NCBI GenBank assembly: GCA_030151135.1
Contig: JASLEQ010000361.1
Span: 1 to 14,614 of the forward strand
Direction: 5' to 3'
Length of the DNA stretch: 14,614 bases
Origin: Candidatus Sulfotelmatobacter sp.
Lineage (GTDB): Bacteria; Acidobacteriota; Terriglobia; Terriglobales; SbA1
The number at the start of each line of letters is the position of its first letter. Within the stretch, counting starts at the first letter, position 1. Below the pieces are notes generated by a model that saw only the letters and a list, made by a program, of their open reading frames with translations, had not been told where the DNA came from and made no database searches. Made by a program: the position numbers and the translations under genes. Positions 1 to 5,741 of this stretch are shown piece by piece.

Positions 1-183
1 GTTTGGCCCGGAGATGACTGCTGGGACATCTTTCGCGGCACCGACTTCGTCATTTCTCAGTGCGGTGCAAAGAAACAGGCATTAGGCGCCGGTCGCTATA
101 CCATCAAGGGCAAGTACGGTCCGGTGTTCAACCCGTTTGAGGTCACCATCGTCGATGGCGCTGAGGTCGCCAAGGCACCGTAA
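1..183 (+). CDS. C-terminal fragment of an unknown protein
   Basis: An open frame runs from the first base of the window to a TAA stop at 181-183, giving the last 60 residues of a protein that begins outside the window. It starts VWPGDDCWDIFRG and ends in VTIVDGAEVAKAP. Alternating hydrophobic and polar residues (YTIKGKYGPVFNPFEVTIVDG) look like beta strands of an Ig-like or carboxypeptidase-regulatory-like domain, and two cysteines are present. I do not recognise the family. Codon use is coding-like and the frame ends cleanly, so it is probably a real gene end. Nothing can be said about function without the upstream part. Confidence 0.6.
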   Translation, partial: VWPGDDCWDIFRGTDFVISQCGAKKQALGAGRYTIKGKYGPVFNPFEVTIVDGAEVAKAP

Positions 184-886
184 ACGGGCAGGGCAGCTAC
201 TCATGATGGTAAGCAATTAACAAGCTGCTTTACAAAAATAACAACGTGGTCTAACCAAACTAAAAGGCACTGGACTTCGGTGTGTCCATCATCGCGAAGT
301 CGCTCACCGACACGAATTAAGTGGGCACCGCGAGAACGGAAGGCGCATTCATTTGGGCTAGGATCTCGGGAACGGTGGTCGGGAGTGTCGTGGGGCGCTG
401 AATGGGATCGAACCATGATCCTCCACTAAAGGGTTATATCGTAAACACGAAGGAGTCATCCGAGGGAACGGTGCGTCGCTCAGGAGACAAGTGATCTATC
501 AGTGGGTCTTCTTGCACCTCGACGGCCTGCGACCTAGGTAGGCTTCGAGAAAGAAATGCACTAGGTTACTTGCGATACGCATCGATATAGACGCCGCAAT
601 TGCAACAGAACAATCTCTAACATTCTGGGCTTCCCGAAGGTGGTCACACCGCATGAACCCGGCGCCCCTCCCAAAGAAGTCGCGGGCTCGCGCGGGACGT
701 AGCGCAATCTAACGCATGCAATCCAAACGTATCCTCACCGGCCGAATATTGGCCATGGAACTTCCTGGGAGGGCTCTACCCCCAACATGGGATCCCCGAC
801 GGGAAACACTCTAGCGACGGTGAATCGAGCACGCCAGCCAGATACCGGGATTCCTTGCCTCTCGTTTTTTGACTGGCCTGGCCGGA
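184..886. other. Non-coding stretch without a recognisable gene
   Basis: About 700 bases in which all frames are repeatedly closed and none resembles a protein family I know. A 71-codon frame on the minus strand at 201-416 has the proline, arginine and histidine-rich composition of a chance ORF. A tRNA T-arm-like sequence near 400-420 lacks a matching acceptor arm. The stretch may be decayed coding DNA. Confidence 0.5.
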
Positions 887-1162
887 TTATTTTACGAGGT
901 CTTCGCTCCACGGCTGGCGGACTTGGAGAAGGTTCTTGCGGCCAGCGGTGAGATTGATCCGGATACTGCCGCGGCCGAGGGGAATGCGGTGGCTCACCTG
1001 TTCAATGTCGGTTTCATTGGCCCCAACGTAGCGAAGCAGGTGGATCAGAGTATCGGGTTCAGAAGTACGCACTATGGGACTGATCGGCATACGGCCGGTT
1101 TCAGGCGTACATTGAATGATCCACGCCTCCCTTTCGAGCTGGAAGTTCACCATGATGCGCAT
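887..1162 (-). CDS. Possible small hypothetical protein (about 91 aa)
   Basis: Reading the minus strand from ATG at 1162 (a second ATG lies at 1153) gives about 91 residues: MRIMVNFQLEREAWIIQC, then a stretch with SEPDTLIHLLRYVGANETDIEQV, then GRGSIRINLTAGRKNLLQV. The alternation of a strand-like start, a helix with spaced leucines and a strand-like end looks like a folded small protein, and I have a weak impression of similar acidobacterial hypothetical proteins. The opposite strand is open in the same codon register (869-1270, TTG start, 133 codons), so only one of the two is likely real. I favour the minus strand on sequence character alone. No close Shine-Dalgarno is visible: a GGAAG lies about 15 bases upstream of 1162. 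No function can be assigned. Confidence 0.35.
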   Translation of the reverse strand: MRIMVNFQLEREAWIIQCTPETGRMPISPIVRTSEPDTLIHLLRYVGANETDIEQVSHRIPLGRGSIRINLTAGRKNLLQVRQPWSEDLVK

Positions 1163-1333
1163 AGCGAAGAAATAATGCTTCCGGTTCAAAGAATTGTCAC
1201 CGTTTTGTCATCCGGGAGACCGCTATATTGCCAGCTTGCGCACATAGTCAAGGGCCTGAGATCAGGTTGAGGGTCGCGAATCAGGTGCCGTGGCGCGGTA
1301 TTTCACCGGCCCATTTGCCGAGGGTGGCGCTAT

Positions 1334-1362
1334 TTGACAAAAAGCGAATTTATGAGAGTTCA
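1334..1362 (+). promoter_or_regulatory. Weak promoter candidate for the 1418 gene
   Basis: A perfect -35 hexamer TTGACA lies at 1334-1339, about 80 bases upstream of the exported-protein gene. The -10 position 17 bases downstream (AGTTCA, 1357-1362) is a poor match. The assignment rests almost entirely on the -35 box and its position. Confidence 0.3.
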
Positions 1363-1417
1363 TTTGCTCTACTCTTTTGGAACGTGACGATCTTGTCATC
1401 TTCACCGGAGAGCTAAC

Positions 1418-2359
1418 TTGCCTATGCGCTGCTGCCTGAGAACCTTTCCGGGCAGTCTTCTGCCTGTCCTTTACCTCCTGCTCGTAGCTGCCAGTTCAGG
1501 CCGGGCCCAGGATGTGCCTGCCCCGGACAACCCCTATTTCGTCACGTATTCCCATGACATGGCCGAGGCGGGAACGCTGGAGTTCGAGACCAAGACCGCT
1601 GCGGCTCGCCCCCACGGCGGCAGTCCCTTCGGCGCACTGTCCGAGGAGATGGAGTACGGGGTCACACGGTGGTGGACCGCCGAACTCTACCTCGACGGAC
1701 AGGCCACGGATGACCAGTCGACTTTGTTTACCGGATTCCGCTTCGAAAACGGTTTTCGGCCTCTACGAGGTGAACACCTCATCAACCCGGTTCTCTACGT
1801 TGAGTACGAAAGCATCACCGCCGCCGACAAAAGCATTCTCGAATCCGTCGGCCATGACGGCCAGAGCGACCTCCGCGATCCCAACAACACGGCCAGACTC
1901 GACCGGGATCACGAGGCGGAGTTCAAGCTGATTCTTTCGTCGAACTTCAAGAGCTGGAATCTCTCAGAAAACTTCATCGTGGAAAAGGACTTGTCGCACG
2001 CGCCTTGGGAGTTTGGGTATGCGCTGGCAGCGGCACGTCCCTTGCATAGTGCGACGGGTCGGGTATGTACCTTCTGTGCTGAGAAGTTCATCGCCGGCGC
2101 TGAAACGTACGGAGGTGTCGGAGACACCTGGGCTCTGACGCTCCGCGATACCTCCCACTACCTCTCGCCCGTGGTTGGCTGGCAGCTCCCCAAGGACATG
2201 CGGGTCAGCCTCTCGCCTGGGTTCGGCCTGACCCGTTCCAGCCTGGATTATGTACTTCGCATCGGCTTCGCGATCGAGTTCGACCATTTGAATGAGAGAT
2301 TGCGCAGAAGCGGCCGTGGCAGTGCTCCCCTTCCGGTTCAGGAATCCCGCAAGCAATGA
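1418..2359 (+). CDS. Exported, probably outer-membrane beta-barrel protein of unknown function
   Basis: This encodes 313 residues from TTG at 1418, or 311 from ATG at 1424. The TTG is favoured by a GGAG at 1407-1410 seven bases upstream; the ATG would be 13 bases away. The N-terminus is a Sec signal peptide: basic start, hydrophobic run LLPVLYLLLVAA, cleavage probably after SSGRAQ. The mature protein has many alternating aromatic and hydrophobic stretches (RWWTAELYLDG, LFTGFRFENGF, INPVLYVEYES, EFGYALAAARP, YVLRIGFAIEFDHL), typical of transmembrane beta strands of outer-membrane proteins. A CTFC motif at about residues 217-220 sits in a loop-like segment and could bind a metal or form a disulphide. 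I do not recognise a named family. It appears to be transcribed alone, and its stop codon lies inside the left arm of a 10-bp inverted repeat. Confidence 0.75.
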   Translation: MPMRCCLRTFPGSLLPVLYLLLVAASSGRAQDVPAPDNPYFVTYSHDMAEAGTLEFETKTAAARPHGGSPFGALSEEMEYGVTRWWTAELYLDGQATDDQSTLFTGFRFENGFRPLRGEHLINPVLYVEYESITAADKSILESVGHDGQSDLRDPNNTARLDRDHEAEFKLILSSNFKSWNLSENFIVEKDLSHAPWEFGYALAAARPLHSATGRVCTFCAEKFIAGAETYGGVGDTWALTLRDTSHYLSPVVGWQLPKDMRVSLSPGFGLTRSSLDYVLRIGFAIEFDHLNERLRRSGRGSAPLPVQESRKQ

Positions 2360-2410
2360 GTGGTGAACTGAAAGGTTTTGTGCTGGTCCAGCCCACTCCG
2401 CCACTCATTG
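2354..2410. repeat. 10-bp perfect inverted repeat spanning a stop codon
   Basis: CAATGAGTGG at 2354-2363 and its exact reverse complement CCACTCATTG at 2401-2410 enclose 37 bases. The TGA stop of the upstream gene (2357-2359) is within the left arm. A small inner hairpin (GCTG-GTC-CAGC) lies in the loop. The stem could end transcription of the outer-membrane gene, although no U-tract follows, or it could be a protein-binding dyad. Confidence 0.5.
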
Positions 2411-2468
2411 GGGACCGCGATCATGGTGGCCAGCCCCGTTGACCTTCGCCCCGCATGTGTTATTTTGG

Positions 2469-2702
2469 ATGGCCATGAACCAGACCTGCCCGCATAAGCG
2501 ACTGCGATCTGTCGTGGTGTTCCCCGAGCCAAGTCACGAGCAGCAATTCCGCGCCGCGGTCATATCAATCGAATGCCGAGATTGCGGGCGGCCGTTCGAA
2601 TTTACTGCAGATATTAAAGACGTCCCGGGGTTGAACATCAGTCCCGATTACCAAGAACTGCGGGTGACGGTAACGGAAGCCACGCCCGGTTTGGTGCATT
2701 GA
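2469..2702 (+). CDS. Small zinc-ribbon-like hypothetical protein (77 aa)
   Basis: ATG at 2469 starts a 77-residue protein; a second ATG at 2475 would shorten it by two residues, and a TTG at 2439 would lengthen it by ten. The protein has C-P-H at residues 7-9 and C-R-D-C at 36-39 (IECRDCGRPFEF), a CxH...CxxC pattern suited to one zinc ion, followed by a strand-rich tail SPDYQELRVTVTEA. Small CxH/CxxC proteins of this shape occur in phage-like and accessory regions and usually have no known role. No strong Shine-Dalgarno precedes either ATG. Its stop is only ten bases from a CRP/FNR-type palindrome, so that site belongs to whatever followed, not to this gene. Confidence 0.55.
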   Translation: MAMNQTCPHKRLRSVVVFPEPSHEQQFRAAVISIECRDCGRPFEFTADIKDVPGLNISPDYQELRVTVTEATPGLVH

Positions 2703-2711
2703 CAATGAGGA

Positions 2712-2725
2712 GTGATCTAAATCAC
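2712..2725. promoter_or_regulatory. CRP/FNR-family operator-like palindrome
   Basis: GTGATCTAAATCAC matches the shared half-site logic of the CRP/FNR superfamily: GTGA-N6-TCAC (CRP-like), or equally TGAT-N4-ATCA within the FNR-type TTGAT-N4-ATCAA. The flanking AG and AG extend it slightly as AGTGA...TCACAG. It lies between the stop at 2702 and an ATG with a Shine-Dalgarno at 2773. Confidence 0.45.
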
Positions 2726-2730
2726 AGTTT

Positions 2731-2772
2731 GGTGACAACCCTTCCTCTCCTCCTGCACCCGAGGATGTCACC
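2731..2772. repeat. Inverted repeat just upstream of an orphan start codon
   Basis: GGTGACA (2731-2737) and TGTCACC (2766-2772) form a perfect 7-bp inverted repeat separated by 28 bases. The second arm ends immediately before ATG 2773. A GAGG at 2761-2764 gives that ATG a correctly spaced (8 nt) ribosome-binding site. The arms carry GTGA/TCAC half-sites like those of the palindrome at 2712, so this could be a second operator or a hairpin in the leader. Confidence 0.35.
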
Positions 2773-2906
2773 ATGAGGATGCAAGTGCATTCTCGACCCA
2801 CATTCACGAGGCATTCACAGCTCCGACGACAGCACCACTTGCGGCACATTACGAGAACTGTCGCAAACCCGTTTAAGGTACGGGAAGTACCCGTGAAGCC
2901 TCAGTG

Positions 2907-4300
2907 CTACCACAGTAATGAGCCGAGGACCCTCTGGCGGTTCTTCAAATCCGTCGTCCAGAGATCGCGAAGGCCGGTGTATGGCAGCTTTGCATGCATC
3001 GCGATCTGCACGCAGGTCATGACGTCGCCGGCTCCTTGCCCGAACATCGCAAAGCCCAGAATCTGGTCTGTTTGGGGATCTACCAGGCACTTAATGAAGC
3101 CACGAGCCTCCATCACGCTCTGTGCCCGCAAAACTTCCGTCATCGCAATCTTGAAGAGGCGATGATCAATGCCCGATGCCAAGGCTTCTTTCTCGCTCAG
3201 TCCTACCCTTGCAAATTCCGGGTCTGTAAACAGGCAGAATGGCACCTCTCTTCCCGTCGTGACACGATTCCGCCGCCTAGCAAATTGTCACGGACCACCC
3301 GAAAATCATCGACGCTGACGTGGGTAAACTGAGGACTTCCCGCAACCTCCCCGACCGCCCAGACTCCAGCCGCGGTCGTCTGCAAACGGGCATCAACCTT
3401 GACGAAGCTATCTTCCGTCAGTTCAATACCTGCTTTTTCGGCACCGACATCTTTCGTGTTGGGCACTCGTCCGGCTGCCACCAAGAGGTGTGTTCCCACG
3501 ACCGATTTAGATCCCCGAAGGTCTCAACGTTGACTTGAACCGAATCTCCCGAAGTGCCGGAAACACTCTTGACGTTCGCATCGAGAAGCAGCTCTATGCC
3601 CTCATCGTTGAGGACTGAGTGCAGTCCCTCGACAACGTCGTCGTCCTCTCGGTGAAGGACATGATGATTGTGGTCTACCACCGCCACTTTGCTGCAGAGC
3701 CTCCGCAGCGCTTGCGCAAATTCCAAGCCGACATACCCGGCGCCTAGAATCACAAGATGCTCCGGCCACTTATTTAGCTCGAGTGCTTCGACGTGAGTTA
3801 AAGGTTGCGCCGAGAGCATGCCTGGAATACGGTCGTCTACCTTGGCATGCGTTCGGGTCCCGATGATGACGTTCTCTCCTCGCAAAACGCGCGTGGTGCC
3901 ATCATTAAGGTCGACCTTGAGCGTCTTCGCCGCTGTAAACTTTCCTGATCCCAGGATCAGTTCCGCGCTACTGTCTTTGTACAAGGCGAGAGGGTCTCGA
4001 CGAGCCTTTTAACCATCGTTCGCTGGCGATCTGTCACGCGTGCCATCTCTACGGAAAAGCAATCACAGGCAGCCGTGCTGAAGACTCCCACACGACGGGC
4101 GTCGGACACGATTTGGGCCGTGCGGATCACATTTTTGCTGGGCAGGCACGCGACGTTTGGACACGCGCCTCCCACGTACTCCCGTTCCACGACCGCGACT
4201 CTCTTACCCCTCCCTGCGAACGTCCATGCCAGTAGCTTCGAGCCAGCCGCTTCCAAGATGACGAGGTCGTATTCCCAACCTGCGCCTGTGATTCCATCAT
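2907..4300 (-). pseudogene. Decayed FAD-dependent pyridine-nucleotide-disulphide oxidoreductase
   Basis: Read on the minus strand across shifting frames, this is one class-I flavoprotein disulphide reductase (dihydrolipoyl dehydrogenase/mercuric-reductase-like). The start is ATG 4300, preceded by GGAGG at 4307-4311 with six-base spacing. In order it shows YDLVIL, the redox-active site GGACPNVACLPSKN, an NAD(P)-binding core LVILGAGYVGLEFAQALRR, the second FAD motif VWAVGEVAGSPQFTH, and the dimerisation domain FTDPEFARVGLSEKEA to ALPYTGLRD-like KLPYTGLRD. Frames change near 4275, 3990, 3500 and 3247. The first Rossmann glycine motif (normally GSGEAG-like after DLVIL) is reduced to EAAGSK. The C-terminal HPT motif with the catalytic histidine is missing: TGLRD is followed by LWTTDLKN. 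Total span matches the usual 460-480 residues. It lacks the C-terminal vicinal cysteines of true MerA. It is inactive as it stands. Confidence 0.88.
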
Positions 4301-4494
4301 CTCCAGCCTCCAAGGATCTTTATTCGTTCGCGATAGAGCGAGCTTCTGGGTCGATTGCAACAGATATAACGTGAGAGACGGTGACGGAATGGATGAATCA
4401 ACTTCGTGAATCTGAAGTGAGGTTCGCTACGAGCTGGTTCTGACCTCGTAAAGGATCGCCTTACGTCCGTAGTAAGGGCCTAGAGAACGCGAGG

Positions 4495-4695
4495 CTGAGC
4501 GCCCGAAATATTCTCGGTGGGGTAATCGCCGAAATAAATGAGGGCTCGGTGAACAGCGAGGTCGGCGTTCAGCTCTCGGGTGGTACCCTGCTGGTCGCTT
4601 CGATTACCAAGGAGAGTGTGCAGGCGCTCAATTTGAGGCGGGGGGATGCGGTAAGCGCAGTCGTGAAGGCATCGCACGTGATGGTTGGAGTCTAG
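4495..4695 (+). pseudogene. Molbindin/TOBE-domain (molybdate-binding) protein without a normal start codon
   Basis: A frame not delimited by any ATG, GTG or TTG reads LSARNILGGVIAEINEGS, then a strand-rich middle with GGTLLVASITKESVQALNL, and ends RRGDAVSAVVKASHVMVGV before TAG at 4693-4695. This is a full Mop/TOBE domain: the SARN start, the ASIT motif and the KASxVMV end are all in place, and the length (about 67) equals that of single-domain molbindins, which bind molybdate or tungstate as oligomers in the cytoplasm. Family members normally begin M-K/R-L-S-A-R-N. Here the codon before the R is GCG, and the frame is open upstream only to a TGA at 4441-4443 with no standard start. Initiation at CTG 4495 is the only in-place option. 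Its stop abuts the stop of the convergent gene at 4696 with no gap. I class it as probably broken, though the domain itself is undamaged. Confidence 0.75.
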
Positions 4696-5244
4696 TCACG
4701 GTTTCACTTCAATGACGGTAATCGAGGCGAGGTTCCGAACCCATCGGGCAGGTCGCTTTTCCTCGCTCGATACTATCTTGAACGCTCCGTCTTTTTCCAG
4801 TTTGTGGTCGTCCACAGAATCTGCCACAATCACGTCTCCATTGTGAATCGAGGGGTCCACCTCAGCCAAGGCATAGAGAACGTCGTAGTTGTCGGTGCCT
4901 TCGGCGACGATACCGGTGAGGAAAAGCTTGCCTTTGACTTGTTCACCCAGTGGCACGCCTACTTTCACCAACAAGTCAATGAGCGGCACGCCCGAGTACT
5001 TTTCGTGGCCTTTTGAATGCGCGTTGAAAACTGAAACTGTCCTGTGAGGCAGCGCGGCAAACTCTTCCGGGCTCAATGTGATCGATCTTCCATTGAGTCC
5101 CTGGATTTTGAGATGGGTTGAGGCAACCGCTGGCCGGGAGGGATGGTCCATGTCCTGGGCCGAAACAGTCACTACCCCAGGGAACCATATAAGGCTGGCA
5201 AGCAACGTACTTAGCAATGCAACGCGGCAGTTTCCCATGGGCAA
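4696..5244 (-). CDS. Periplasmic sulfite-oxidase-fold (molybdopterin-oxidoreductase-like) protein
   Basis: This encodes 182 residues from TTG 5244, or 180 from ATG 5238. A GAGAGG seven bases before the TTG (13 before the ATG) favours the TTG. The N-terminus is a Sec signal peptide (VALLSTLLASLIWFPGVV, cleavage about VSAQ/DMD). The mature part follows the compact fold of the oxidoreductase molybdopterin-binding domain: ITLSPEEFAALPHRTVSV, then KYSGVPLIDLLVKVGVPLG, YDVLYALAEVDP, DVIVADSVD and the closing RWVRNLASITVIEVKP, a usual end of this domain. The mature protein has no cysteine, so it lacks the cysteine that ligates molybdenum in sulfite oxidase and MsrP. It may be a non-catalytic or cofactor-free relative. 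It is divergent from the HTH gene at 5314 and convergent with the molbindin frame. The Shine-Dalgarno lies in the 3' arm of a strong hairpin (5252-5281), suggesting translational or operator control. Confidence 0.8.
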   Translation of the reverse strand: MPMGNCRVALLSTLLASLIWFPGVVTVSAQDMDHPSRPAVASTHLKIQGLNGRSITLSPEEFAALPHRTVSVFNAHSKGHEKYSGVPLIDLLVKVGVPLGEQVKGKLFLTGIVAEGTDNYDVLYALAEVDPSIHNGDVIVADSVDDHKLEKDGAFKIVSSEEKRPARWVRNLASITVIEVKP

Positions 5245-5251
5245 ATTGTAG

Positions 5252-5281
5252 CCTCTCAGCGATCGAGATCGCGCCGAGAGG
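5252..5281. promoter_or_regulatory. Strong dyad between divergent genes that overlaps a ribosome-binding site
   Basis: On the plus strand: CCTCTC (5252-5257), A, GCGATC (5259-5264), GA, GATCGC (5267-5272), GCC, GAGAGG (5276-5281). The inner 6-bp arms are perfect with a two-base centre, and the outer 6-bp arms are perfect too. In the minus-strand transcript the 3' outer arm is GAGAGG, the only Shine-Dalgarno candidate of the gene starting at 5244/5238, so folding would pair it with CCTCTC. As DNA, the dyad sits between two divergent starts, the classic place for an operator bound by the adjacent regulator. Confidence 0.55.
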
Positions 5282-5313
5282 CGTTACTTTTTCGACGCGA
5301 GTAGGAATGGAAG

Positions 5314-5703
5314 GTGCCAAAGCGGGAGGATATGAGCCCGCAATTAAGGCTTCTGACTCCGCGTGATTCATCACGGATGCTCGGGATTAGTTATCCCACC
5401 CTCAAGCATTGGATCCGGAAGGGAAACCTGAAAACTATTCGAACTTCCGGGGGACACCACCGGCTCACAGTTGCAAGCCTTCTGGCTTTCCTGAGGCGGA
5501 TGTATACAGCCGGAAACGGAATCACGGGTGAGTATCGTCGTGTGAGCGGACGCAACCAGCTGCGAGACAGCGGTGTTCTGCTCTTCTTGCGCATGCACGC
5601 GGCCTCCATGCCGCTGACATGCATACGGTGGATCAACCCTCCGGGCCACGGGATGCGGTTCAATGAGCGCAAACGCGATTGGGCGGCAACTCATCAGGCT
5701 TAA
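5314..5703 (+). CDS. MerR/excisionase-type HTH DNA-binding protein with truncated TOBE domain
   Basis: The chosen start is GTG 5314, with AGGA about seven bases upstream; ATG 5332 is an alternative but its GGAGG is only two bases away. The 129-residue product has a helix-turn-helix at about residues 12-63: LLTPRDSSRMLGISYPTLKHWIRKGNLKTIRTSGGHHRL, where SYPTLKHWIRKG is the recognition helix region and GGHHR the usual wing. After a linker, residues 76-83 read RVSGRNQL, the start of a TOBE (molybdate-binding) domain as found in full-length HTH-TOBE regulators. What follows (RDSGVLLFLRMHAAS to the stop) does not resemble TOBE in this or the two other frames. The protein therefore looks like a regulator that lost its ligand-binding domain by replacement or extensive decay. 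DNA binding should be intact, and its likely target is the palindrome at 5252-5281. Confidence 0.7.
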   Translation: MPKREDMSPQLRLLTPRDSSRMLGISYPTLKHWIRKGNLKTIRTSGGHHRLTVASLLAFLRRMYTAGNGITGEYRRVSGRNQLRDSGVLLFLRMHAASMPLTCIRWINPPGHGMRFNERKRDWAATHQA

Positions 5704-5741
5704 CCTAGGCGGCTCGAACATCAAACGAAGAGAGAGCATGT

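Noticed and set aside
201..416. 71-codon minus-strand ORF
   Set aside because: Composition is arbitrary, with no ribosome-binding site, no family likeness and no context.
400..420. tRNA T-arm-like sequence on the minus strand (TTCGATC loop followed downstream by CCCCA)
   Set aside because: The T-stem is imperfect, and no acceptor 5' strand, D-arm or anticodon arm can be placed upstream at tRNA spacing.
2773..3165. 130-codon plus-strand ORF after the CRP/FNR-type site
   Set aside because: From 2907 onward it is antisense to the decayed oxidoreductase, and its arginine/histidine-rich translation looks random. Only its start signals are notable and are reported as a finding.
2907..4300. Mercuric reductase identity (merA) for the decayed oxidoreductase
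   Set aside because: The active site is of the GGxCPNxACLPSKN type, the C-terminal vicinal cysteines are absent, and no mer genes are nearby. Only the superfamily is supported.
4480..4677. 65-codon minus-strand ORF
   Set aside because: It is the shadow of the plus-strand TOBE/molbindin frame, which has clear family motifs.
5371..5739. 122-codon minus-strand ORF opposite the HTH gene
   Set aside because: Shadow of the HTH protein, whose plus-strand motifs are unmistakable.
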